From Accumulibacter sp. (GTDB taxonomy: Bacteria; Pseudomonadota; Gammaproteobacteria; Burkholderiales; Rhodocyclaceae): a DNA stretch of 6,870 bases. Below are positions 1 to 6,758 of this stretch, in pieces. The notes beneath the pieces were generated by a model. It did no database searches and was not told the origin of the DNA. It saw only the letters and a list, made by a program, of their open reading frames with translations. Made by a program: the position numbers and the translations under genes. The DNA lies in the NCBI GenBank assembly GCA_003538495.1, contig DPSD01000302.1:1-6870 (forward strand). Reading direction: 5' to 3'. Positions within the stretch are counted from its first letter, which is position 1. Each line of letters begins with the position of its first letter.

Positions 1-315
1 ATGCTCTACAAGATCGTTCCTTTTCTGGTCTGGTCGCACCTGCAGAACCTCGGCCGCGGCCGCGTGCTGGCGCCAAACATGAACAAGGTGATCGCCGGCA
101 AGCAGATTGACGGACAGATGTACGCGCACTTGCTCGCTCTGTTGCTACTGTTCGGGGCCGTTCTGCGACCGACCTGGTTCGCCTATCCGGCTGGGCTGGC
201 GCTGCTGGCAGCCAATGGCTGGCTGTTGCACAACATCGTCTGCGCAGTGCGGTTCTACCGCGGACACCGGCTGAAGATCGAAGCGCAGACGACCCATGCG
301 GCGATCGGCAGGTGA
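1..315 (+). CDS. C-terminal part of a multi-spanning membrane protein, function unknown
   Basis: The frame is open from the first base to a TGA at 313-315, giving 104 residues. The Met at base 1 is probably internal: the protein starts at once with a hydrophobic, ordered segment (LYKIVPFLVW), and no upstream sequence is available to judge a start. Two further hydrophobic stretches lie at about residues 41-56 and 58-84, separated by a short loop, and a basic tail (RFYRGHRLK) follows. His13, His43 and His77 lie in or near hydrophobic segments, which could suit metal or heme binding, but this is inference. The pattern recalls the end of NnrS-like or heme-copper-oxidase-like membrane proteins common near respiratory genes. 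I cannot assign a family with confidence. It ends 142 bp before the SirB2-like gene and need not be co-transcribed with it. Confidence 0.6.
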   Translation: MLYKIVPFLVWSHLQNLGRGRVLAPNMNKVIAGKQIDGQMYAHLLALLLLFGAVLRPTWFAYPAGLALLAANGWLLHNIVCAVRFYRGHRLKIEAQTTHAAIGR

Positions 316-457
316 ACCAGACGGTGCGTTCGGCGCGGCCGCTTTCCGGGTAGGCTGCAGCAGAACCGGCACGCCAAGTACGGTGGCAGTACGCCAGCTT
401 GGCCGGCCCCCCTTGCTCAACTAGCGATCAACTGGACCGCCGACCACCAGGGCCGTG

Positions 458-850
458 ATGACATACCTGACGTTGAAATACCTCCATATCGGCTGCGTCG
501 TTCTCAGCGGCACCGGCTTCTTCCTGCGCGGGGTGTGGATGCTCCGGGAATCACCATGGCTGCAAAAAAAGGTGGTACGGGTGCTGCCGCATATCGTGGA
601 TACGGTCCTGCTGGCCAGCGCCATCGCCATGGCCGTGATCAGCGCCCAATACCCGTTCGCCGCCGACTGGCTGACCGCCAAATTGATCGCTCTGCTGGTC
701 TACATCGGGTGTGGCGCGATGGCCCTGAAGCGCGGGCGCAGCAAGCAGCAGCGTGCGCTGTTCCTGGTCGCCGCGCTGGTGGCATTTGCCTACATCGTTT
801 CGGTGGCATCGACGCGCAACCCGCTCGGCTTCCTCGCCTGGTTCGCGTGA
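458..850 (+). CDS. SirB2 family small membrane protein
   Basis: A 130-residue protein with four predicted membrane segments: about residues 8-28, 44-64, 73-90 and 100-117. The length, the opening TLKYLHIG...LRGVWML and the LPHIVDTVLL motif match the SirB2 family (SirB, PF04247), whose biochemical role is not established. I chose the ATG at 458 over the GTG at 455 because AGGG at 449-452 is 5 nt from the ATG but only 2 nt from the GTG. His10 in the first segment, His45 at the start of the second and Lys75 in a W-x3-KL motif at the start of the third are the notable polar residues. They resemble the heme-ligand layout of HemJ, the four-helix protoporphyrinogen oxidase. The gene converges with fnr, with 26 bp between the stops and no clear terminator hairpin. 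Family assignment is fairly sure; function is not. Confidence 0.82.
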   Translation: MTYLTLKYLHIGCVVLSGTGFFLRGVWMLRESPWLQKKVVRVLPHIVDTVLLASAIAMAVISAQYPFAADWLTAKLIALLVYIGCGAMALKRGRSKQQRALFLVAALVAFAYIVSVASTRNPLGFLAWFA

Positions 851-876
851 AACGCTGCAGCCATCACCGCAGGCCG

Positions 877-1620
877 TCAGTTGCGCTGGTGCGACATCAG
901 TTTTCTCAAGCCGGCGGTGTTGAGGATCCTGATTCTTCTTTGATGGACGGCAAGCAGCCCCTCGTCCTGGAAGCGCGAAAAGGCACGGCTGACCGTCTCC
1001 AGCTTGAGACCGAGATAGCTGCCGATCTCGTCACGCGACATTCGCAGGTTGAATTCCGCCGGCGAATAGCCGCGCGCCTTGAAGCGCTGCGAGAGGTTGA
1101 GCAAAAAGGCCGCCAGACGTTCCTCGGCGCGCATCGTGCCGAGCAACATCATCACCCCGTGATCGCGAACAATCTCGCGACTCATCACCTTGTGGAAGTG
1201 ATGCTGCAAGGTGTGGATTTGCCGAGACAAGCCTTCCAGGTTGGAAAAGGGAATGGCGCAGACTTCGCTGTCTTCGAGGGCAATGGCATTGCAGCTGTGG
1301 ACCTCGCTGCTGATCCCGTCGAGGCCGAGCAACTCGCCGGTCATCTGGAAACCGGTCACCTGGTCACGGCCGTCCTCGATCAGCACATCGGTCTTGAAAA
1401 AGCCGCTGCGGACCGCGTAGATCGACTCGAACTCCTGGCCGGCCCGATACAGGTAATCGCCGCGTTTGAGGCGCTTACGCGTCGAAACCAGCTCGTCCAG
1501 CCTTTTCAGTTCCTCCGGATCGAGGCCGATGGGAAGGCACAGCTCGCGGAGGTTGCAGTTCGAACAGGCGGTCTTGACGACCTCAAACGCAAGTCTCGCC
1601 GACGTATCATTGCTAGACAT
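877..1620 (-). CDS. fnr: FNR/ANR-type oxygen-sensing transcriptional regulator (Crp/Fnr family)
   Basis: A 247-residue cytoplasmic regulator, about the length of E. coli FNR (250). The N-terminal cluster CSNCNLRELC places Cys19, Cys22 and Cys28, and Cys121 lies in SEVCAIPF. These match the four [4Fe-4S] ligands of E. coli FNR (Cys20, 23, 29, 122), so O2 sensing by cluster loss is well supported. A cyclic-nucleotide-binding-like fold follows, then a dimer helix around residues 137-160. The helix-turn-helix has the recognition helix LETVSRAFSRF with Glu208, Ser211 and Arg212, the residues that read the TTGAT half site. The start at 1620 is preferred to an in-frame ATG at 1656. It has an AAAAGGA ribosome site 5 nt upstream and gives the correct spacing to the Cys cluster, while the 1656 start lies inside the FNR box. 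It is divergent from hemN, and the shared region suggests autoregulation plus control of hemN. In betaproteobacteria such a protein may be called Fnr or Anr. Confidence 0.95.
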   Translation of the reverse strand: MSSNDTSARLAFEVVKTACSNCNLRELCLPIGLDPEELKRLDELVSTRKRLKRGDYLYRAGQEFESIYAVRSGFFKTDVLIEDGRDQVTGFQMTGELLGLDGISSEVHSCNAIALEDSEVCAIPFSNLEGLSRQIHTLQHHFHKVMSREIVRDHGVMMLLGTMRAEERLAAFLLNLSQRFKARGYSPAEFNLRMSRDEIGSYLGLKLETVSRAFSRFQDEGLLAVHQRRIRILNTAGLRKLMSHQRN

Positions 1621-1625
1621 GGCCG

Positions 1626-1632
1626 TCCTTTT
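1626..1632 (-). promoter_or_regulatory. Ribosome binding site of fnr
   Basis: Read on the minus strand this is AAAAGGA, ending 5 nt before the ATG at 1620-1618. It decides between the two in-frame ATG codons of fnr, since no comparable purine-rich site precedes the one at 1656. Confidence 0.7.
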
Positions 1633-1647
1633 CACTAAACTCTGCGT

Positions 1648-1661
1648 TTGATCCACGTCAA
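1648..1661. promoter_or_regulatory. FNR box in the fnr-hemN intergenic region
   Basis: The sequence is TTGAT-CCAC-GTCAA, which matches the FNR consensus TTGAT-N4-ATCAA at nine of ten specified bases. The site is centred at 1654.5, 62 bp upstream of the hemN start codon and 34 bp upstream of the fnr start codon. Relative to the -10 element proposed for hemN at 1684-1689, whose start point would be near 1696, the centre is at -41.5. That is the standard position for activation by FNR at class II sites. On the minus strand TTGACG (1661-1656) inside the same site resembles a -35 element for fnr, so FNR binding could also repress its own gene. Activation of hemN is the stronger inference. Confidence 0.85.
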
Positions 1662-1683
1662 CCCGATTACTTCAGCGCGGTCC

Positions 1684-1689
1684 GATAAT
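1684..1689 (+). promoter_or_regulatory. Probable -10 element of the hemN promoter
   Basis: GATAAT differs from TATAAT at one base. No good -35 hexamer lies 16-18 bp upstream (the bases there are around ACCCGA), as expected for an activator-dependent promoter with the FNR box standing in for the -35. Transcription would begin near 1696, leaving a leader of about 21 nt before the hemN ATG at 1717. Confidence 0.6.
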
Positions 1690-1716
1690 GCACGCAACAA
1701 ATACTGTAGTGGAAAC

Positions 1717-3114
1717 ATGAACTCTGTCGCCGGCAACCTGGTTTTTGATCCGCAGATCATTCGCCGCTTCGACATCAACGGCCCCCGCTACACGTCCTAC
1801 CCGACAGCGGATCGTTTCGTCGAAGCCTTTGGTTCGGACGCCTACCAGCTGTGGCTCGGAAAGCGCAACATCGGCGCCGTTAGCCGGCAACTGTCATTGT
1901 ACTTCCACATCCCGTTCTGCAATACCATCTGCTACTACTGTGCGTGCAACAAGATCATCACCAAGGATCATGGGCGCTCGGCCAAGTATCTGAAATACCT
2001 GGCGCGCGAACTGGCACTGCAGAGCAGCCACCTCGAGGGTGGCGATCAGGAAGTGGCGCAGTTGCACTGGGGCGGCGGGACGCCGACATTTCTATCACAC
2101 GACGAAATGCGCCAGTTGATGGAGGCTACGCGGAGGCACTTCCGATTGATCGAGGGTGGCGAGTACTCGATCGAAGTCGATCCTCGCAAGGTCGACCGGG
2201 CGACCGTCGAACTGCTCGCGGAACTCGGCTTCAACCGCATGAGCGTCGGCGTGCAGGACTTCGACCCGGGCGTGCAGCAGGCAGTGAACCGCATCCAGAG
2301 CGAGGAAGAAACCTGCGCGGTGATGGACGCGGCACGCGCCAGCGGTTTCAAGTCGATCAGCGTCGACCTGATCTACGGTTTACCCAAACAGACGGTGATC
2401 GGCTTCAGCCGCACGCTCGACCGCGTCATTGCCGCCAGCCCGGATCGCGTCTCGATCTACAACTACGCGCACCTGCCAAGCCTCTTCAAGCCACAGCGGC
2501 GGATCCTCGAGGCTGAAATGCCCAGCGCCGATGCGCGGCTGCAGATTCTTTCCCTGGCGATTCGCAAGATGACCGAGGCCGGCTATGTCTATATCGGCAT
2601 GGACCATTTTGCCAAGCCTGACGACGAACTGGCGACGGCACAGCGACAGGGGCGCCTGCACCGCAACTTTCAGGGCTATTCGACGCATTCCGACTGTGAT
2701 TTGCTGGCCTTCGGCATCTCGTCGATCAGCAAGGTCGGACCGACCTACAGTCAGAACGTGAAAACGCTCGACGAATACTACGATCTGCTCGACAACGCCG
2801 CTTTGCCGGTCTACCGCGGGATTGAGCTGAACGCTGACGACCTGCTGCGGCGGTCGATCATCCAATCGCTGATGTGCCACTTCGAACTGTCGATCGAGTC
2901 GATCGAAATTGCCCACCTGATCGAGTTCAGAAGCTACTTCGCCACCGAACTCGACGATCTCCGCGAAATGGTGGACGCCGGCCTCGTTCGCATCGATGAC
3001 AAATGGATTACCGTCCTGCCGCGGGGACGGATGCTGGTGCGCGCCATTTCGATGGTCTTCGACCGCTATCTGCGCGCCGACCGCCAACGCACCCGTTACT
3101 CCAAGGTGATCTGA
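1717..3114 (+). CDS. hemN: Oxygen-independent coproporphyrinogen III dehydrogenase (radical SAM)
   Basis: A cytoplasmic radical SAM enzyme that oxidatively decarboxylates coproporphyrinogen III to protoporphyrinogen IX without O2. It is 465 residues, close to the 457 of E. coli HemN. The cluster motif FCNTICYYCAC gives Cys68, Cys72 and Cys75 as [4Fe-4S] ligands plus Cys77, the CxxxCxxCxC pattern of true HemN rather than the HemW relatives. Tyr62 in LYFHIPF, the GGGTP motif at 119-123 (SAM binding) and IEVDPR follow in order. The FQGYSTHSDCDLL and GISSIS blocks and the C-terminal HemN_C domain ending RTRYSKVI also align by eye with E. coli HemN. I chose the ATG at 1717: longer reading from a TTG at 1648 would begin inside the FNR box and add 23 residues with no family resemblance. 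Ribosome site is weak (GTGGAA). Expression is probably induced under low O2 by the divergent FNR protein. Confidence 0.96.
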   Translation: MNSVAGNLVFDPQIIRRFDINGPRYTSYPTADRFVEAFGSDAYQLWLGKRNIGAVSRQLSLYFHIPFCNTICYYCACNKIITKDHGRSAKYLKYLARELALQSSHLEGGDQEVAQLHWGGGTPTFLSHDEMRQLMEATRRHFRLIEGGEYSIEVDPRKVDRATVELLAELGFNRMSVGVQDFDPGVQQAVNRIQSEEETCAVMDAARASGFKSISVDLIYGLPKQTVIGFSRTLDRVIAASPDRVSIYNYAHLPSLFKPQRRILEAEMPSADARLQILSLAIRKMTEAGYVYIGMDHFAKPDDELATAQRQGRLHRNFQGYSTHSDCDLLAFGISSISKVGPTYSQNVKTLDEYYDLLDNAALPVYRGIELNADDLLRRSIIQSLMCHFELSIESIEIAHLIEFRSYFATELDDLREMVDAGLVRIDDKWITVLPRGRMLVRAISMVFDRYLRADRQRTRYSKVI

Positions 3115-3210
3115 AGGCCGGCCGCAACAAGCCCGCAACAAGGGCACCGGCGACCAGCTCGGATGAAGGAGTAGAATCGGCCCTCCTGCCTGGTGTTGGC
3201 GTGTCCATTG

Positions 3211-3897
3211 ATGCCTGATTCGAGTTATCTCGCCCTGTTGCTGGTCGGCCTGCTGGGGGGCACGCACTGCGTGGTGATGTGCGGTGGAATCGTCGGCGCC
3301 CTGTCGATGGGAGGCCCCGCGCGCGCCTCGCTGCACCTCGCCTACAACGCCGGACGGATTGCCAGCTATGCCGCGGCGGGAGCCCTGGTCGGTGCGCTGG
3401 GTGAAGCCAGCCTCGTCTTGTCCGGGCAGCTGCCGCTGCGCAGCGTCCTGTACCTGCTCGCCAACCTGATGCTCGTCGCCCTCGGGCTGTATCTGATGGG
3501 CATGACCAGGGCTCTGGCGTTCACCGAGCGCTTTGGCCAGAAGCTATGGCGGCATCTGCAACCGCTGACCCGCCATTTCTTGCCCGCGCGCACCGTTCGG
3601 CAAGCGTTTCCCCTCGGTCTGCTGTGGGGCTGGTTGCCCTGCGGGCTGGTCTACAGTGCGTTGGCCACTGCCTTGACCAGTGGTTCGGCCTGGCACGGAG
3701 CCGGCCTGATGCTGGCGTTCGGCGCCGGTACCCTGCCCAACCTGCTGCTCGCGGGCCTGCTTGCCACCCGGCTGCAGGCCTACGCGCGCCAGCCGGCGCT
3801 GCGCGTCGCATCCGGGCTGCTGATTCTCGCCTTCGGTGTCTGGGGCCTGATCGGGCTGGCCCGACTGGCTTTCCGGAGCTGGCCCGACGCCAGCTGA
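3211..3897 (+). CDS. TauE/SafE (UreH/DsbD_2-like) membrane protein, probable copper-related
   Basis: A 228-residue membrane protein with about six hydrophobic segments: roughly residues 5-30, 45-65, 78-98, 132-152, 162-186 and 198-220. The first carries GGTHCVVMCGGIVGAL, with His19, Cys20 and Cys24. A second block, WGWLPCGLVYSAL, places Cys144 in the fourth segment. The paired THCxxMCGG and LPCGxVY motifs are typical of the proteins annotated as sulfite exporter TauE/SafE or UreH-like (PF13386 type), which lie beside cbb3-oxidase assembly genes in many proteobacteria. The thiols and histidine in the membrane suggest Cu(I) handling or thiol transfer rather than sulfite export; that is inference from motif and context. 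The ATG at 3211 is preferred for the compact N-terminus; a GTG at 3193 would add MLACPL. Neither has a well-placed ribosome site. It lies 96 bp after hemN and 34 bp before the copper ATPase. Confidence 0.82.
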   Translation: MPDSSYLALLLVGLLGGTHCVVMCGGIVGALSMGGPARASLHLAYNAGRIASYAAAGALVGALGEASLVLSGQLPLRSVLYLLANLMLVALGLYLMGMTRALAFTERFGQKLWRHLQPLTRHFLPARTVRQAFPLGLLWGWLPCGLVYSALATALTSGSAWHGAGLMLAFGAGTLPNLLLAGLLATRLQAYARQPALRVASGLLILAFGVWGLIGLARLAFRSWPDAS

Positions 3898-3931
3898 TAC
3901 GCTTGCTTGACCTCCTGATGCCTGGGCGACA

Positions 3932-6421
3932 ATGACTGACCAGACCACGAACTCCAGCCAGCACCTCGACCTGCCGATCAGTGGCATGAGCTGCGCTGCC
4001 TGCGCGGCGCGGATCGAGAAGGTCCTCAATCGCCTGCCGGGTGTCACGGCCACCGTCAACCTGGCCGGCGAGCGCGCGCGGGTTGACCTGTCGGATGGCG
4101 CAAGCAATCCCCAACAGGTGGTCGCGGCGATAGCGAAAGCCGGTTTCAGCGTGCCGCCGCGGACGCTCCAACTGGCCATCGAAGGGATGAGCTGCGCCGC
4201 CTGCTCGACGCGGCTCGAGAAGCTGCTCAATCGTCTGCCCGGTGTCGAAGCGGTGGTCAATCTGGCCAGCGAGCGGGCGAGCGTCCGCTATCTTCCCGGA
4301 GTCGCCGATCCGGTGCTGCTGCTCGCTGCCGTCAAACGTGCGGGCTTTGTCGGGCGCCTGGCCGACGACCAGTCGCGCGCGCTTGAAAAGGCCGGAAAGG
4401 TCGCCGCCGAGCGCGCCGAATTGCGCCGCTTCTGGATTGCAGCGGTGCTGACGCTGCCGCTGGCCGCACCAATGCTCACCATGTTCGGTGCCGGCGCTCA
4501 CGATCAGCACGACGTGCTGCCGCGCTGGCTGCAACTGGTGCTGGCAACGCCGGTGCAGTTCTGGATCGGCGCACGTTTTTACGCGGGTGCGTGGAAGGCC
4601 TTGCGCGGCGGCGGGGCAAGCATGGACGTACTGGTCGCGCTCGGAACGACCATGGCCTACGGCTTCAGTCTGGTGGTCACGGTCTCCGGCGCCACCGACC
4701 TGCACGTATACTTCGAGGCGTCGGCAGCGGTGATTACGTTAGTGCTGCTCGGCAAATTGCTCGAGGCGCGGGCCAAGGCCAGGACCACCGACGCCATCGA
4801 GGCGCTCGTTCGGCTGCAGCCAAAAACCGCGCGCGTCGAGCGCGACGGCCAGTTGATCGACGTCGACGCCGCCCTGCTGATCCCCGGCGACGTCTTCATC
4901 GTCCGCCCCGGCGAGAGCCTGCCGGTCGATGGCGAAGTGATCGACGGCGCGTCGAGCGTCAATGAAGCGATGCTCACCGGCGAGAGCATGCCGCTCGCCA
5001 AACGGGCTGGTGATCGCGTATTCGCGGCGACCGCCAACGGCGAGGGTATGCTGCGCTGCCGGGCCAGCGGCGTCGGCGAGCAGACCCTGCTGGCCGGTAT
5101 CATCCGGATGGTCGCCGAGGCGCAGGGATCGAAAGCGCCGGTGCAGCGACTCGCCGACCGGATCTCGGCGGTCTTCGTGCCGGTCGTCTGCGCCGTCGCC
5201 TTGTGCACCTTGCTTGGCTGGTGGGCGCTGGGCGGCAACTTCAGCGCAGCTCTGGTCAACGCGGTGGCGGTACTGGTGATTGCCTGCCCCTGCGCGCTCG
5301 GACTGGCGACGCCGACAGCGATCATGGTCGCCACTGGCAGGGGTGCCGCTGCGGGGATCCTGGTCAAGAACGCCGAGGCGCTGGAGCGTGCCGAAAAAAT
5401 CGCGGTGCTGGCCGTAGACAAGACCGGTACGCTGACCAGCGGCGAACCACTGCTGACCGACGTCCTGCCCCTAGCAACGTCGGCTGACGAAGCGCTGCTG
5501 CTGGCGGCCGCTCTTGAACAGGGTTCCGAACATCCACTGGCGCGGGCGATTCTCCAGAAAGCGCAGGCCAGCGGGCTTGCCCCGCCGGTGGTCGAGCAGT
5601 TTCGGGCCATTCCCGGTCGGGGAGTAACCGGTCGGGTCGGCGGGCGCCTGCTTCGGCTTGGTGCCGCCGATGCTTTTGCCGGCCTGACCTTGCCGGAGAA
5701 GCTGATCGGACAGTTGCAGCGCGCCGGCAAAACCGTCGTGGTCCTGGCGGAGGTCGGCAGGGAGCACGGCAGGCAAGATGATGAGGGCCGTGATGCGGGC
5801 GACGCCATCGGCGGCGATGCGGGCGTCGTCCTGGCAGTGCTGGCGATCGCCGACCCCTTGCGCGCCACCTCAGGTGCTGCCGTGGGCCGCCTCAAGGCGA
5901 TGGGCATTAGGGTGGTGATGCTGACCGGCGACCATCAGGCAACAGCCGCCGCGATCGCCAACGACGCCGGCATCGATGATTTCCGGGCCGGCGTACTCCC
6001 CGGCGAGAAGGCAGCGGCGGTCAATGCGCTGAAGAACGGTGGTGCGGTCGTGGCCATGGTCGGCGACGGCATCAACGATGCGCCCGCGCTGGCCGCGGCT
6101 GATGTCAGCTTCGCCATCGGTGCCGGGTCGGACGCGGCGATATCGGCCGCAGACGTGACGCTGGTGCGCGGCGATCTGCACGGGATTGCCGACGCGATCA
6201 CGCTTTCGCGTGCGACGCTGAGGAAAATCAGGCAGAATCTCTTCTGCGCCTTTATTTACAATGTTCTCGGCATACCGCTGGCGGCGTTGGGCATGCTCAA
6301 TCCCGTCATCGCCGGCGCCGCCATGGCGATGAGTTCAGTCTCGGTAGTCTCGAACTCGCTACTCCTCAAACGCTGGCGCCCTGGCGGCAGCCAGGGGTTG
6401 ACGACGCGCGTGCAGGAGTAG
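3932..6421 (+). CDS. copA: Cu(I)-translocating P1B-type ATPase with two HMA domains
   Basis: An 829-residue inner-membrane pump that moves Cu(I) out of the cytoplasm at the cost of ATP. Two N-terminal heavy-metal-associated domains carry GMSCAAC at Cys21/Cys24 and Cys88/Cys91. Membrane segments follow near residues 167-187, 195-213, 231-251 and 259-277, then the actuator TGES at 349-352 and segments near 412-432 and 441-465. The latter contains the transport motif CPC at 452-454. The phosphorylated Asp496 lies in DKTGTLT, the nucleotide-domain HP is at 534-535 and GDGIND at 711-716. The last two segments have N769...Y776-N777 and M800-S801-S802, the Cu(I) signature of P1B-1 pumps. Two oddities are an Asp/Gly-rich insertion at about 610-631 and TGDH where TGDN is commoner. 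The position after hemN and the TauE-like gene resembles that of ccoI/fixI, but two HMA domains and [11 protein letters not shown] favour a CopA-type pump. No strong ribosome site precedes the ATG. Confidence 0.94.
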   Translation: MTDQTTNSSQHLDLPISGMSCAACAARIEKVLNRLPGVTATVNLAGERARVDLSDGASNPQQVVAAIAKAGFSVPPRTLQLAIEGMSCAACSTRLEKLLNRLPGVEAVVNLASERASVRYLPGVADPVLLLAAVKRAGFVGRLADDQSRALEKAGKVAAERAELRRFWIAAVLTLPLAAPMLTMFGAGAHDQHDVLPRWLQLVLATPVQFWIGARFYAGAWKALRGGGASMDVLVALGTTMAYGFSLVVTVSGATDLHVYFEASAAVITLVLLGKLLEARAKARTTDAIEALVRLQPKTARVERDGQLIDVDAALLIPGDVFIVRPGESLPVDGEVIDGASSVNEAMLTGESMPLAKRAGDRVFAATANGEGMLRCRASGVGEQTLLAGIIRMVAEAQGSKAPVQRLADRISAVFVPVVCAVALCTLLGWWALGGNFSAALVNAVAVLVIACPCALGLATPTAIMVATGRGAAAGILVKNAEALERAEKIAVLAVDKTGTLTSGEPLLTDVLPLATSADEALLLAAALEQGSEHPLARAILQKAQASGLAPPVVEQFRAIPGRGVTGRVGGRLLRLGAADAFAGLTLPEKLIGQLQRAGKTVVVLAEVGREHGRQDDEGRDAGDAIGGDAGVVLAVLAIADPLRATSGAAVGRLKAMGIRVVMLTGDHQATAAAIANDAGIDDFRAGVLPGEKAAAVNALKNGGAVVAMVGDGINDAPALAAADVSFAIGAGSDAAISAADVTLVRGDLHGIADAITLSRATLRKIRQNLFCAFIYNVLGIPLAALGMLNPVIAGAAMAMSSVSVVSNSLLLKRWRPGGSQGLTTRVQE
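3986..4246 (+). repeat. Duplicated HMA-domain coding segment within the copper ATPase gene
   Basis: The 60 bases at 3986-4045 and those at 4187-4246 each encode the metal-binding loop and first helix of an HMA domain. They differ at 8 positions by my count. The offset is 201 bp, which keeps the frame. The similarity extends to synonymous bases, suggesting duplication or ongoing gene conversion between the two domains. Confidence 0.75.
5792..5825 (+). repeat. Short direct repeat GATGCGGGCG inside the ATPase insertion
   Basis: GATGCGGGCG occurs at 5792-5801 and again at 5816-5825, an in-frame offset of 24 bp. Both copies encode Asp-Ala-Gly. They lie in the low-complexity insertion of the ATPase, consistent with growth by slippage. 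Confidence 0.6.
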
Positions 6422-6466
6422 CCGCGGAAGATTACCGGCGAAATGCCGGCAGCACCTGCAACGCCC

Positions 6467-6473
6467 AAGGGGA
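6467..6473 (+). promoter_or_regulatory. Ribosome binding site of the CopZ-like gene
   Basis: AAGGGGA lies about 8-9 nt before the ATG at 6482, which supports that codon over the in-frame ATG at 6443, whose upstream sequence has only a distant GGAAG. Confidence 0.6.
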
Positions 6474-6481
6474 AACTGCAG

Positions 6482-6688
6482 ATGGAGACAATCGTCATCC
6501 GTATCACCGGGATGCGCTGCCAGGCTTGCGTGCAGAGCGTCCGCGCCGTCCTCGAAGCCCTGCGCGGCGTCGAAACGGTCGACGTGTCGCTGGAGCCCGG
6601 ACAAGCCACCGTCAACTACGACCCGACGCTCGGGACCGTAGCCATTTTGCGCGAGGCGGTCGAACAGGCAGGCTTTGACGCAAGCTGA
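6482..6688 (+). CDS. CopZ-like HMA-domain copper chaperone
   Basis: A 68-residue soluble protein consisting of a single heavy-metal-associated domain, the usual size of CopZ. The motif GMRCQACV gives Cys13 and Cys16 for Cu(I) binding. The rest follows the family pattern: a helix (VQSVRAVLEAL), GVETVDVSLEPGQATVNYDP, and a C-terminal helix ending EQAGFDAS. The Met before the Cys loop, present as GMRC, is typical. An earlier in-frame ATG at 6443 would add 13 Pro/Ala-rich residues, but the ribosome site at 6467-6473 and the family length favour 6482. It starts 60 bp after the ATPase stop on the same strand, so it probably delivers Cu(I) to that pump's N-terminal domains or transport site, from the same transcript. 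A different metal, such as Hg or Zn, cannot be excluded from the CxxC motif alone, but the ATPase signature argues for copper. Confidence 0.88.
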   Translation: METIVIRITGMRCQACVQSVRAVLEALRGVETVDVSLEPGQATVNYDPTLGTVAILREAVEQAGFDAS

Positions 6689-6758
6689 AAGGCTTTGTCG
6701 GCGGCGCCGTACCGCCTCGCACATGTGGTGACCGCCCCATACCGCTTACCTGACCATC

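Noticed and set aside
366..406. Inverted repeat GCCAAG (373-378) / CTTGGC (398-403), a possible terminator after the first gene
   Set aside because: The loop is about 19 nt and no T-run follows; chance pairing in GC-rich DNA is as likely.
535..1638. A 367-codon open frame on the plus strand across fnr and the end of the SirB2-like gene
   Set aside because: It lies antisense to the clear FNR protein and its translation has no recognisable domain; long antisense frames are common in high-GC DNA.
1648..1716. Extension of hemN to a TTG at 1648, and of fnr to an ATG at 1656
   Set aside because: Both would begin inside the FNR box, add residues without family resemblance, and lack ribosome sites.
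2380..3336. A 318-codon minus-strand open frame over hemN and the start of the TauE-like gene
   Set aside because: Overlaps two well-supported genes, is rich in His, Gln and Arg as antisense frames are, and resembles no family.
3918..3935. Five-codon minicistron ATG-CCT-GGG-CGA-CAA-TGA whose stop overlaps the ATPase start
   Set aside because: Could allow translational coupling, but it is too short and lacks a ribosome site; not supportable without comparison to relatives.
4855..4868. TTGATCGACGTCGA, resembling an FNR box
   Set aside because: Two mismatches in one half site and it lies inside the ATPase coding region, away from any gene start.
3521..5907. Two long minus-strand open frames (3521-4705 and 4657-5907) opposite the copper ATPase
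   Set aside because: Their composition is Ser/Ala/Arg-rich low complexity, and the ATPase on the other strand has every expected motif.
6700..6716. GGCGG/CCGCC hairpin between the chaperone gene and selD
   Set aside because: Five-base stem with no T-run downstream; insufficient for a terminator call.
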